Shown one piece after another: positions 1 to 7,545 of a DNA stretch of 64,000 nucleotides (positions are counted from its first letter, which is position 1; each line of letters opens with the position of its first letter). A program made the translations under genes and the position numbers. Source of the stretch: Gammaproteobacteria bacterium (GTDB lineage: Bacteria > Pseudomonadota > Gammaproteobacteria > UBA6186 > Azoamicaceae); the NCBI GenBank assembly GCA_030431675.1, contig JAUIIV010000001.1, forward strand, positions 248,001 through 312,000, read 5' to 3'. Below the pieces are notes generated by a model, which was given only the letters and a program-made list of their open reading frames with translations, did not search any database and was not told the origin of the DNA.

Positions 1-396
1 TAACTCTTTTACAGTATCATTGTGCAGCTGATCTTGCGTCACTCCAGCTAAACCTAAGCCACTTAAGTAACCCCGACACCAAAATCCTAGCGCATCAATG
101 CGAGCAGATAGTTTTTCCTCATCATTGGGAAGCAGCATATTAAACCCACACTCGACTCCATTGAGGTCATCCTTAATCTGTGTACCCGCAGCATTTAACA
201 CTCCCCATTGCTTCTTGCTGGGCTTACCGCACTCTAAGCTTTCAAGTAAGGCGCTGCGCAAGGCACTCTCGTTAGAGCTAGCCGCGGCCATAGATATCAT
301 ACCAGTTAGCAAACCATGGGTCTCAGCAGCTCCCACATGTGCTCCTAATTTTTTTAAAGTCTCTTCTAGATTGGAAAAGGAAACTGATTTGTTCAT
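1..396 (-). CDS. ygfB: UPF0149 family protein YgfB (C-terminus cut by window edge)
   Basis: Translating the minus strand from the ATG at 396 gives 132 residues with no stop before the window edge. A GAGGGTG Shine-Dalgarno lies about 7 nt upstream of the ATG. The N-terminal AETHGLLTGM stretch, the central GFNMLLPNDEE and the later WCRGYLSGLGLAG are the conserved blocks of the UPF0149/YgfB family. YgfB is a small cytoplasmic helical protein; in Pseudomonas it has been linked to control of the ampDh3 promoter and beta-lactam resistance, but its general role is unclear. It lies divergent from zapA, as in many gammaproteobacteria where ygfB starts the ygfB-pepP-ubiH cluster. Family assignment is firm; the function here is unknown. 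Confidence 0.88.
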   Translation of the reverse strand, partial: MNKSVSFSNLEETLKKLGAHVGAAETHGLLTGMISMAAASSNESALRSALLESLECGKPSKKQWGVLNAAGTQIKDDLNGVECGFNMLLPNDEEKLSARIDALGFWCRGYLSGLGLAGVTQDQLHNDTVKEL

Positions 397-564
397 AAAC
401 GACACCCTCTTATAAAGCCCTTTAATCCTAATTATTACAGTAGTTCTTTAAGTACGCCACTACCATGTAACTCTCAACCGCATAAGTGGATTAAATAGCT
501 TATTGACGGTTGACCATAGGTAGATTAAATTTTTTGTATGCATTTTAATATTTGAGGACTAAAC

Positions 565-843
565 GTGGCAAGCTCTAATGGTGTTGCAATCAAAATTTTA
601 GGTAAAGAGTACCAAGTAGCGTGTCCTGAGGATCAGACCCATTCCTTACTAGACGCGGCATTTTTGTTAGATAGTAAGATGAAAGAAATTCGTGCCTCAG
701 GCAAAATCATCGGTGCTGACCGCATTGCAGTTATGGCTGCGTTGAATTTAGCCCATGAGTTTCTCTTGATGAAAACTGAAGCTGAAGATACAGAGCATCG
801 CTTACAGGGCATATGCGCAAAACTAGATGATAGCTTTGTATAA
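565..843 (+). CDS. zapA: Cell division protein ZapA
   Basis: This 92-residue protein has a GTG start preceded by a TGAGGAC Shine-Dalgarno 6 nt upstream. It has the ZapA layout: an N-terminal strand with ILGKEYQVACPED, a helix with LLDAAFLLDSKMKEIR, then the conserved IGADRIAVMAALNLAHEF segment and a C-terminal coiled-coil-like helix. ZapA binds FtsZ at the division site and cross-links protofilaments. The length fits the short ZapA form. It is followed directly by 6S RNA and ygfA, the conserved gammaproteobacterial order. Confidence 0.93.
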   Translation: MASSNGVAIKILGKEYQVACPEDQTHSLLDAAFLLDSKMKEIRASGKIIGADRIAVMAALNLAHEFLLMKTEAEDTEHRLQGICAKLDDSFV

Positions 844-867
844 AAGTGCCTATCCGTGCTAGGATTG

Positions 868-1066
868 CCTTGTGGTGTCTCCTGCAAAGTATGCTAGCAG
901 GCCATAAATTTTGAGCCGATAATATAAAATTCGGGAGCCTGAGTCATGAAGTTGTTGTGCAAGTCTGCCATGAGTAGAAAGCCTGAAACTTTTGCATGGT
1001 ACCCACTTGGATCATTCCGGTTCAAGTTACGGGCCTGCAGCGACCCAGTGGGAGATACCACACTTC
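868..1066 (+). ncRNA. ssrS: 6S RNA (SsrS), regulator of sigma70 RNA polymerase
   Basis: The stretch lies between zapA and ygfA, the standard 6S locus. Its ends pair: GTGGTGTCTCC at 872-882 with GGAGATACCAC at 1051-1061, then GCAGGCC at 897-903 with GGCCTGC at 1032-1038. It also contains GAGCCGATAATAT near 914, matching the GAGCCGATATTT block of E. coli 6S, and GGTTCAAGTTACGGGCCTGC near 1019-1038, matching the E. coli 3' side. 6S mimics an open promoter and sequesters the RpoD holoenzyme in stationary phase; rpoD itself is at 30.5-32.4 kb. A TAGGAT at 860-865 could be the -10 box. Exact ends are estimates. Confidence 0.88.
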
Positions 1067-1657
1067 ATGTCTAATCCCAAACAAGATTTACGCTCTAAAC
1101 TCCGAGCAATGCGCTCAGCAATCCCTCAAGAAGACCAAGAAATAGCGGCTATAAATTTAGCAAGCAATGTGCAAAAGTTAGAATACTTTAGAGATGCAAA
1201 AAATATCGCTATATATTGGCCACATGATAGTGAAATCAGCCCAATGATATTAATGCATCGAGCTTTGGAATTAGGAAAAGGGTGTTATTTACCTATATTA
1301 CGAGTAGATTATCAACAAAAGCTCTCTTTCGCCTCATATACAACCAATATGCCAGTTATCAAAAACCGTTATGATATCCTTGAACCAGAGCTAAATTTTG
1401 CTCAGCTAATAGCCTTAAGTGATCTGGATATTATTTTTACTCCATTGGTAGGTTTTGATAATAGTGGGCACCGCTTAGGTAGAGGTGGTGGATTTTATGA
1501 CGCTACTTTTGCAGACCTGTCAGATATACCACATAAAGATTGGCCAAAGCTGGTTGGTTTAGCTTATGATTGCCAAGAAGAAGATGAGATACCTACAGAG
1601 CACCTAGACTGGCGTCTGGATAGCGTAATAACCGAAAGTAGAGTATTAAATTTCTAG
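1067..1657 (+). CDS. ygfA: 5-formyltetrahydrofolate cyclo-ligase
   Basis: This 196-residue protein converts 5-formyltetrahydrofolate to 5,10-methenyltetrahydrofolate using ATP. The family signature is the glycine-rich loop HRLGRGGGFYDATFAD near residues 135-150, preceded by DIIFTPLVGFD. The N-terminal KQDLRSKLRAMR is also typical. I chose the ATG at 1067 because homologues begin here; a longer in-frame start would run through the 6S RNA. The only SD-like sequence is GGGAG at 1050-1054, inside the closing stem of 6S RNA. Linkage to ssrS supports co-transcription, as in E. coli. Confidence 0.92.
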   Translation: MSNPKQDLRSKLRAMRSAIPQEDQEIAAINLASNVQKLEYFRDAKNIAIYWPHDSEISPMILMHRALELGKGCYLPILRVDYQQKLSFASYTTNMPVIKNRYDILEPELNFAQLIALSDLDIIFTPLVGFDNSGHRLGRGGGFYDATFADLSDIPHKDWPKLVGLAYDCQEEDEIPTEHLDWRLDSVITESRVLNF

Positions 1658-1660
1658 ACC

Positions 1661-1753
1661 TTAGAGCAAACCCGCAGCATAACTGCTGACTACAACACCA
1701 AAACTTAGTATGATTATAAGAGCAATTAGTAGATCTGGTTTACGTTTAATCAC
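1661..1753 (-). CDS. Small single-pass membrane peptide (30 aa), unannotated type
   Basis: The minus strand encodes 30 residues from a GTG at 1753: a short basic start (VIKRKPD), then a continuous hydrophobic stretch of about 23 residues ending in LL-stop. An AAGGA Shine-Dalgarno sits 6-7 nt before the GTG, and TATAAAG-like sequence lies further upstream. The gene fills the gap between ygfA and the EVE gene, convergent with ygfA. I do not recognise a named family. The good ribosome-binding site and clean basic-then-hydrophobic layout favour a real small membrane protein over chance. Confidence 0.5.
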   Translation of the reverse strand: MIKRKPDLLIALIIILSFGVVVSSYAAGLL

Positions 1754-1829
1754 GTTACATCCTTATTAACTCTTTATAATTTAGTCGACCCAGTTAAGAT
1801 TGCAAGTATTATGACCAACGAGGAATGAA

Positions 1830-2297
1830 ATGCAGTATTGGTTAATGAAGTCTGAGCCAGAAACATTCAGCATAGAGGACCTGCAACAAGCACCTAAAAA
1901 AATTACTTGTTGGGAGGGGGTACGAAATTATCAAGCACGCAACTTTATGGCCGAAGGTATGGCTATAGGTGACCAAGCGTTCTTTTATCACTCGAATTGT
2001 AAAATTCCAGGCATTGTGGGCATAGTTAAAGTAGTAAGTGAAAGCTACCCTGATCACACCCAATTTGATTCGGAGTCTGATTATTACGACCCTAAAAGTA
2101 CCACCGCTAAGCCACGCTGGTATATGCGAGATGTAAAATTTGTTAAAAGGTTTAAGGAATTAGTCCCTCTTAGCGCACTTAAAGCAAACAAATCCTTGGC
2201 TGATATGCAAATACTACAACGTGGTAATAGACTATCAATTACCCCAGTCAGTAAAAAAAATTGGCAAAGAATTTTAGAAATGGTAGAAAAGGTATGA
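1830..2297 (+). CDS. EVE domain-containing protein (thymocyte nuclear protein 1 family)
   Basis: This 155-residue protein starts at an ATG preceded by GAGGAA. It is a single EVE domain throughout: the opening QYWLMKSEPETFSIEDLQ, WEGVRNYQARNFM near residue 30, then FFYHSNCKIPGIVGIVKV and the later ARPRW-like KPRWYMRDV region are hallmark segments. EVE/PUA-like domains bind modified bases in DNA or RNA; the bacterial stand-alone form has no settled role. Its stop overlaps the proposed start of rpiA by ATGA, so the two are probably one transcript. Confidence 0.9.
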   Translation: MQYWLMKSEPETFSIEDLQQAPKKITCWEGVRNYQARNFMAEGMAIGDQAFFYHSNCKIPGIVGIVKVVSESYPDHTQFDSESDYYDPKSTTAKPRWYMRDVKFVKRFKELVPLSALKANKSLADMQILQRGNRLSITPVSKKNWQRILEMVEKV

Positions 2298-3034
2298 ACA
2301 GACAGTTTAGTTTTTTTGTAATTTTAATTTTGTCATTGTGCAGCAGTTTATCAGCAGCAAAAACAACGGAAACTTATATGGACGTAAATCAAATGAAAAG
2401 AAATGCCGCCCAAGAAGCTTTAAAGTACATACCAGACAATGTTACTTTAGGAGTTGGCTCGGGCAGTACAGTTAATATATTAATAGAAGAACTAGCCACA
2501 GTTAAACACAAAATTAATGCAACTGTTTCTAGTTCTAAAGAAACAACTAAAAGACTAAAGGCCGCTGGTTTCACAGTTCTAGATCTTAATTCTGTAGATG
2601 AAGTTAATTTATATATTGATGGTTCTGACGCTTACAATGATCTAAAACAACTGACAAAAGGAGGTGGTGGCGCCTTAACTCAAGAAAAGATTGTAGCAAG
2701 TGCTAGCAAAGAGTTTATATGTGTAGTTGATGAGACTAAGCAACCTTCGGTGTTAGGCACCACTTTCCCTATTCCAATAGAAGTTATACCAAGCGCAAGA
2801 AGTTTAGTTGCAAGAGAGATAGTAAAACTTGGTGGACAACCAAAATACCGTGAGGGATTTGTGACAGATAACGGCAATGTTATTTTAGATGTGTATAATT
2901 GGGAAATTAATGAGCCTATTAGTTTGGAAGCACAAGTAAATCAAATTACAGGCGTAGTATGTAATGGGATATTTGCTGCACGACCAGCAAATAAGATCAT
3001 TGTTGGTACACAAGATGGGGTTAGATTATACTAA
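2294..3034 (+). CDS. rpiA: Ribose-5-phosphate isomerase A, with signal-peptide-like N-terminal extension
   Basis: The core from the ATG at 2378 (218 residues) is standard RpiA, interconverting ribose-5-P and ribulose-5-P. It has GVGSGSTVNILIEEL for phosphate binding, SSSKETT, the DGSD active-site aspartates, KGGGGALTQEKI with the catalytic Lys and Glu, and VTDNGNVILD. The residue after DGSD is Ala where DGADE is usual. The frame continues upstream to an ATG at 2294 that overlaps the EVE stop (ATGA). The extra 28 residues look like a Sec signal peptide: MNRQ, a long hydrophobic core, then SLSAAKT. Neither start has a strong Shine-Dalgarno. I list the longer form because of the overlap; the short form is the conventional alternative. 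Confidence 0.85.
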   Translation: MNRQFSFFVILILSLCSSLSAAKTTETYMDVNQMKRNAAQEALKYIPDNVTLGVGSGSTVNILIEELATVKHKINATVSSSKETTKRLKAAGFTVLDLNSVDEVNLYIDGSDAYNDLKQLTKGGGGALTQEKIVASASKEFICVVDETKQPSVLGTTFPIPIEVIPSARSLVAREIVKLGGQPKYREGFVTDNGNVILDVYNWEINEPISLEAQVNQITGVVCNGIFAARPANKIIVGTQDGVRLY

Positions 3035-3061
3035 ATAAGTATTTTTCAGCTCCTAATTTAG

Positions 3062-3085
3062 TGGGCGTCATGCGCCCATTTTTTT
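3062..3085 (+). terminator. Rho-independent terminator after rpiA
   Basis: The hairpin TGGGCG / CGCCCA (3062-3067 with 3073-3078) has a five-base loop and is followed at once by seven T residues. It sits 28 nt after the rpiA stop and just before kdsB, so it should end the EVE-rpiA transcript. Confidence 0.85.
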
Positions 3086-3100
3086 ATTGAACGAGATATT

Positions 3101-3889
3101 ATGCAAACAGCTATTATAATTCCTGCTAGGTACGGGTCAACTAGATTCCCAGGAAAACCACTATACAAATTAGCTGGCAAGACTCTGTTGCAACATGTTT
3201 GTGATGCAGCAAAAAAAGTTGCAAGAGCACAAACTATTGTTGCAACTGATGATCAAAGGATCTTTAAGCACGCGCAAGAACTTGGGGTAACGCCTGTCAT
3301 GACACCTGAGAGCTGTGCAAGTGGTACAGATAGAGTGTTAGCAGCTTTACAGCAATTAACCACACAGCCAGAGTATGTTATTAATTTACAAGGGGACTCA
3401 CCATTAACACAGCCTGCAATCTTACAAAGTATGCTGCAAGAGTTGCAGAATAACACAATTGTTACGCCCGTTATAAAATTAGCTTGGGATGCATTAGATT
3501 ACCTGCGCGAAAACAAGAAGCAGAATCCGTTTAGTGGTACTTTTACAATTATCAATAATAATGATGAGGCGATATGGTTCTCAAAACAAGTTATACCTGC
3601 GATACGTAACGAAAAAAAAATGCGTAGCTTAAGTACTTTAAGTCCTATGTACCAACATCTTGGTATATATGGTTACAACATTACTGCATTACAAACTTTT
3701 ACCAAATTACTTCCTAGCCACTACGAACAGCTAGAAGGGCTAGAGCAATTAAGATTGATTGAAAATGGGCATAAAATTAAGGTGGTTAAAGTTGATCCGA
3801 GTACAATCCGTGCATGGCGTGGAGTTGATACGCCCGATGATCTAGCTTTTGTTGAAAAATTACTATTAGAGAACACTGAACATGAATAA
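3101..3889 (+). CDS. kdsB: 3-deoxy-manno-octulosonate cytidylyltransferase (KdsB-type)
   Basis: This 262-residue enzyme should activate Kdo as CMP-Kdo for LPS inner-core assembly. It has the nucleotide-binding ARYGSTRFPGKPL at the N-terminus, IVATDDQRI, the SGTDRVLAAL segment, NLQGDSPL, HLGIYGYN and EGLEQLRLIENG, and ends with GVDTPDDL. The usual QGDEPL motif reads QGDSPL (Ser100), and the segment before GVDTP is longer and more basic than in E. coli KdsB, so a related sugar substrate is possible. It starts after a terminator and overlaps the downstream phosphatase by 8 nt. Confidence 0.82.
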   Translation: MQTAIIIPARYGSTRFPGKPLYKLAGKTLLQHVCDAAKKVARAQTIVATDDQRIFKHAQELGVTPVMTPESCASGTDRVLAALQQLTTQPEYVINLQGDSPLTQPAILQSMLQELQNNTIVTPVIKLAWDALDYLRENKKQNPFSGTFTIINNNDEAIWFSKQVIPAIRNEKKMRSLSTLSPMYQHLGIYGYNITALQTFTKLLPSHYEQLEGLEQLRLIENGHKIKVVKVDPSTIRAWRGVDTPDDLAFVEKLLLENTEHE

Positions 3890-4508
3890 AATTTTTTTAG
3901 TAAGACATGGTAATACATTTGATCCAGGAGATCAGGTTGTAAGAGTTGGCTTAAAAACAGATATGCCCCTATCATCATCTGGGATCTTACAAGCAGAGCA
4001 CGTAGGACGTTATATCAAAGAAAATCGTATACATTTTGCAGCCGCTTTTACTAGTACACTGCAAAGGACATATGAAACAGCCTCTATAGCGCTAGAAAAA
4101 GCAAATCTAAGCCCTCCACTGCAAAAACTCCATATATTTGATGAAATAGATTACGGTCCAGATGAAGGTAAAACAGAAGAAGAAGTCATAGCCAGAGTAG
4201 GCACACAAGCAATACATGATTGGAACTCTATGGCGGTAGTACCACCGGGGTGGCTTGTTGACCCAGAGAAGATAGTACAATCGTGGAAAAGCTTTGCACA
4301 AGATATGATAACTAATTATCCAGATCAAAATGTAATGGTCGTAACAAGCAATGGCATAGCAAGGTTTGCCCCATATTTAACAAACGATTTTCTTGGATTT
4401 AGTGAAAAGCACAATATAAAGTTGGGAACTGGAAATCTTGCGATACTTAGATTTACAGGTGATGTATGGACTGTTGATTTCTGGAATGAGAAACCTCAAA
4501 TAACTTGA
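3882..4508 (+). CDS. Histidine phosphatase (phosphoglycerate mutase-like) family protein
   Basis: This 208-residue protein begins with FLVRHGNTFDPGD, the RHG motif bearing the phosphoacceptor His. It continues with STLQRTYETA (the conserved Arg) and EIDYGPDEGKTEEEV (the acidic proton donor region). The second catalytic His, normally in a V-x-H-G context late in the domain, is Asn157 here (VVTSNGIARF). It could be a subfamily with altered chemistry or a weak enzyme. Its 8-nt overlap with kdsB suggests a sugar-phosphate or nucleotide-sugar substrate in the same pathway, but that is inference. Confidence 0.8.
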   Translation: MNKIFLVRHGNTFDPGDQVVRVGLKTDMPLSSSGILQAEHVGRYIKENRIHFAAAFTSTLQRTYETASIALEKANLSPPLQKLHIFDEIDYGPDEGKTEEEVIARVGTQAIHDWNSMAVVPPGWLVDPEKIVQSWKSFAQDMITNYPDQNVMVVTSNGIARFAPYLTNDFLGFSEKHNIKLGTGNLAILRFTGDVWTVDFWNEKPQIT

Positions 4509-4557
4509 AAATAATTAGAAGAGGATAGAGAGAGAGGGACTTTAATCTGTTTTGTGA

Positions 4558-4726
4558 AAGATGTTGTGTAGACGCCTGTGGAACTCTATGATTTGTAGGT
4601 CACAAGCAATGTATCCTGGTAACTAAGTTGTGGGTTTAGAGTGTGCCCGTGCACCTACAAAAAGGTAGCACAGGCACTCTCTACAACTAACATCTTAACA
4701 AACTACATTCCTAAAACGTCTACACA
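4558..4726. other. Structured non-coding stretch with nested inverted repeats
   Basis: This gene-free stretch between the phosphatase and the porin holds a perfect 10-bp inverted repeat, TGTGTAGACG (4565-4574) with CGTCTACACA (4717-4726). It encloses a long imperfect hairpin (4626-4688). The hairpin arms include AGTTGT/ACAACT, AGAGT/ACTCT, GCC/GGC, GTGC/GCAC and ACC/GGT around an A-rich loop. An alternative pairing is AAGATGTT (4558-4565) with AACATCTT (4689-4696). There is no T-run of terminator type. It could be a bidirectional terminator, a structured small RNA or a decayed miniature element. Confidence 0.45.
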
Positions 4727-4742
4727 CTCAATCTATTAGCTA

Positions 4743-6149
4743 TTACAGCATAGCTCCGAACTTGAATAATACACCTACGCTGATAACGTTGATTGTATCA
4801 AATTCAGTTACTGTATTATTACCAAAAGTATTAGTGTTACCTTGAGCTACTAGAGTAGCAGCACCTGGCAGGTCATACTTGTGGTATCTGTAAGTAGCAT
4901 ATACTTGGCTGTTAGCTTTATCTACATGCTGTACTACACCAACACCGAAAGATTTAGACTTATCTTGATTAATCAAAGTGTCTTTACCGTAAGTGTAATC
5001 AACAACTAAATCAGTTTGTCCATAAGGCATCCAACAGTTGTGTTTACCTACTTGTACGAACCAAGTCTTAGTGTTGTTTAAGCTAGAAGCCATTTTACGT
5101 AGGTTACCGTAAGAAGCAGCTACGTTAATACCTGTACATTTGTGTTCAGCAGCTACAGAACCAGCCCACAATCTAAGTCTACGGTCAGCAGTTGCGCTGT
5201 TAGTCCAAACATCTGTGTTATTAGGAACATCAGCTCCAGCTGGTCTAGCAATAGCTTCGCTTTGGAAACCGTTGTACCAGTCATGAGAAATTTGAGCCCA
5301 TGCAACAGCACCAGAGAACATGAAGTCACACCAGTTGCCTTCGTATCTTAGAGCCGCATCAGTAAAAGTTCTAGTAGTGCTCCAATGACGGAAAGGAGTC
5401 ATATCCTGATCTTGTCCGTTTCTACCAGCTAAGTAGTAAGGCTGCACGCTACCATGAGAAACAGATAACATGAAACCACACCATTCACAGGAATCCCAAC
5501 GTACGCGATTCTTTTGACGATAAAGGTCAGTGTTATCAAAGATGCTACCAATGCCGTCTAATGAGTTAAAAGCTTGTGCTATTGTAGGCAAGTTTCCTGG
5601 CATACCACCGTCAACAGTACCATCAGCACCATTTGCAGGCAAACCACTTACGTTACCATTCTTAGGATGGAATAACATGCCACCAGCTAAGTTGCTGATT
5701 TGTGCGCTACTAACAGTCTCACCAGTATTAGAGTAAGACATACGAGTAATACCATAAGAAGCAGCATCACCATAACCAACAGACAATCTACCTAGCTTGC
5801 CGTAAGAAACCCAAACGTCAGCTCTTCTTACATAAGCAAAATTGTAACCGATATCAGCATTACGAATTTGGCTAATCAAACGAGAATTGTTTGGAGAAGT
5901 AGTAATGTCTAATACACCACCCATTGCAGTACATTTGTCTACAGCATAATTAGCAGACATACCGAACATTGATGGAGAAAAGTCGTTATCTAGAAATAAC
6001 GCGTTGCTTTGATGGCCGTCATTTGTGAATGAAACCATTCTGTTAAGCTGGCCATGAACGTCTACACCAGCGCTAGCGCTCCCGGCAAACATTGCTAACG
6101 TAGCAGCTGCTGCCATTAGTTTTACTTTGTTCAAATTCAATCTTTCCAT
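4743..6149 (-). CDS. Cysteine-containing major outer membrane protein / porin (Legionella MOMP-like)
   Basis: This 468-residue precursor has a clear signal peptide (basic MERLNLNKVK, hydrophobic core, SASA cleavage site at about residue 27). The rest alternates aromatic and glycine-rich beta-strand segments and ends in FKFGAML, a barrel-like C-terminus. Scattered cysteines (DKCT, CEWC, NWCDF, EHKCTG, KHNCW) recall the disulphide-linked MOMP of Legionella. It is expected to be an abundant outer membrane channel. It has its own promoter upstream and a TAGGTGA ribosome-binding site. The exact family is inferred from layout, not a search. Confidence 0.8.
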   Translation of the reverse strand: MERLNLNKVKLMAAAATLAMFAGSASAGVDVHGQLNRMVSFTNDGHQSNALFLDNDFSPSMFGMSANYAVDKCTAMGGVLDITTSPNNSRLISQIRNADIGYNFAYVRRADVWVSYGKLGRLSVGYGDAASYGITRMSYSNTGETVSSAQISNLAGGMLFHPKNGNVSGLPANGADGTVDGGMPGNLPTIAQAFNSLDGIGSIFDNTDLYRQKNRVRWDSCEWCGFMLSVSHGSVQPYYLAGRNGQDQDMTPFRHWSTTRTFTDAALRYEGNWCDFMFSGAVAWAQISHDWYNGFQSEAIARPAGADVPNNTDVWTNSATADRRLRLWAGSVAAEHKCTGINVAASYGNLRKMASSLNNTKTWFVQVGKHNCWMPYGQTDLVVDYTYGKDTLINQDKSKSFGVGVVQHVDKANSQVYATYRYHKYDLPGAATLVAQGNTNTFGNNTVTEFDTINVISVGVLFKFGAML

Positions 6150-6208
6150 GTTTATGTCACCTACGATAAAAAATAAGAATTGTTACCCGATACAAATCAT
6201 TAACTAAG

Positions 6209-6236
6209 ATTATAGCCTTAACAATTAAAAAATCAA
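6209..6236 (-). promoter_or_regulatory. Promoter of the porin gene
   Basis: Read on the minus strand, TTGATT (6231-6236) and a perfect TATAAT (6209-6214) are separated by 16 bp. The predicted start is about 52 nt before the porin ATG. The spacing, perfect -10 and position suit a highly expressed sigma70 gene. Confidence 0.7.
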
Positions 6237-6491
6237 CTGTTTGATGATATTTAATTATTTAATACTAAAACTAATGTTTGCATATGGCATTTTATAACAC
6301 GAACTCCTCGACTTATTCCTTATTAATATGTTTACAAGATCAACGTAACCAATCATTAAACATACAAATTGAATACGCTCAGGGAAGCGCGCTCAAATTG
6401 TATTTAAACATACATGCATAATATTTTTCTAGTAGATTTTTTTCTGCTGACATATTACTAATTACACTTTGTTATTTATTAATAGGTAACA
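6237..6491. other. AT-rich gene-free stretch between fba and the porin promoter
   Basis: This is the remainder of a 342-bp gap. It is very AT-rich with scattered short A and T runs. I see no open frame with a ribosome-binding site, no RNA gene and no convincing terminator for the upstream fba operon. It may hold regulatory sites for the porin. Confidence 0.4.
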
Positions 6492-7532
6492 CTAAATTTC
6501 ATAGTGCTTAGCCATATCTTCTAAACTAGTCACTTTAATATTACTTGCTTGACCAGCGGCACCAAACTGCTTATATCGCTCTGTACAAATTTGTTGCATA
6601 GCAGCTACAGCCTGCTTATTGTATTTACGCGGGTCAAATTCTGCACCATGCTCGGCAAGATACTTTCTTATAGCTCCGGTAGCAGCGAGACGAAGGTCTG
6701 TGTCAATATTAATTTTGCGCACACCATACTTAATACCTTCTTGAATCTCTGAGACTGGAACTCCATAAGTTTCTTTAATACTACCGCCATAAGTATTTAT
6801 AATTTCTAACCAATCTTGCGGTACAGACGATGAACCATGCATCACTAAATGAGTATTAGGAATTTTCTTCTGGATAGCTTTGATACGGTCAATTGCTAAG
6901 ACATCTCCAGTAGGAGGACGAGAAAATTTATATGCCCCATGACTAGTACCAATAGCTATTGCTAACGCATCTACTTGAGTTGCAGCAACAAACTCAGCAG
7001 CCTGATCTGGATCTGTTAATAGCATTTCTTTCGTTAATGGCCCTTCTGCGCCTGAGCCATCTTCTTTATCTGCAGTCATTGTCTCAAGAGAGCCAAGACA
7101 TCCAAGCTCACCCTCTACAGACACGCCACAGGCATGGGCCATTCGTACTGTCAACGCTGTAGTTTCAACATTGTAAGCAAAATCTGCAGGGGTCTTCATA
7201 TCTGGCATTAGAGAGCCATCCATCATTACAGAAGTAAACCCTAGCTGTATCGAGCGCTGACAAACTGCTGGTGATGCGCCATGATCTTGATGCATACAAA
7301 CTGGTATATGCGGAAACTCTTCAACTGCAGCCAATATAAGATGCTTCAAGAACCTTGGCCCAGCATAGTCTCGCGCACCTGCAGATGCTTGCACTATTAC
7401 TGGACTATTAGTGTTATTAGCTGCTTGCATTATAGCTCGCATTTGCTCAAGATTATTTACGTTAAAAGCTGGGATACCATAGTTATGCAAAGCAGCATGA
7501 TCCAAAAGCTCTCTTAGTGTTATTAATGCCAT
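6492..7532 (-). CDS. fba: Class II fructose-1,6-bisphosphate aldolase
   Basis: This 346-residue enzyme cleaves or forms fructose-1,6-bisphosphate. It has the class II zinc-site motifs: CMHQDHGAS near residue 80, VEGELGCLG near 140, GTSHGAYKF near 195 and VMHGSSSVP near 228. [10 protein letters not shown], close to residue 275, is the phosphate-binding end of the barrel. It is the last gene of the tkt-gap-pgk-pyk-fba run, 13 nt after pyk, so it is probably co-transcribed. Length is usual for the CbbA-type subgroup. Confidence 0.95.
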   Translation of the reverse strand: MALITLRELLDHAALHNYGIPAFNVNNLEQMRAIMQAANNTNSPVIVQASAGARDYAGPRFLKHLILAAVEEFPHIPVCMHQDHGASPAVCQRSIQLGFTSVMMDGSLMPDMKTPADFAYNVETTALTVRMAHACGVSVEGELGCLGSLETMTADKEDGSGAEGPLTKEMLLTDPDQAAEFVAATQVDALAIAIGTSHGAYKFSRPPTGDVLAIDRIKAIQKKIPNTHLVMHGSSSVPQDWLEIINTYGGSIKETYGVPVSEIQEGIKYGVRKINIDTDLRLAATGAIRKYLAEHGAEFDPRKYNKQAVAAMQQICTERYKQFGAAGQASNIKVTSLEDMAKHYEI

Positions 7533-7545
7533 ATTATATCTCCAG

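Noticed and set aside
98-415. 105-residue plus-strand open frame at the window start
   Set aside because: The minus strand of the same DNA encodes a clear UPF0149/YgfB protein with a ribosome-binding site; the plus-strand frame is its shadow.
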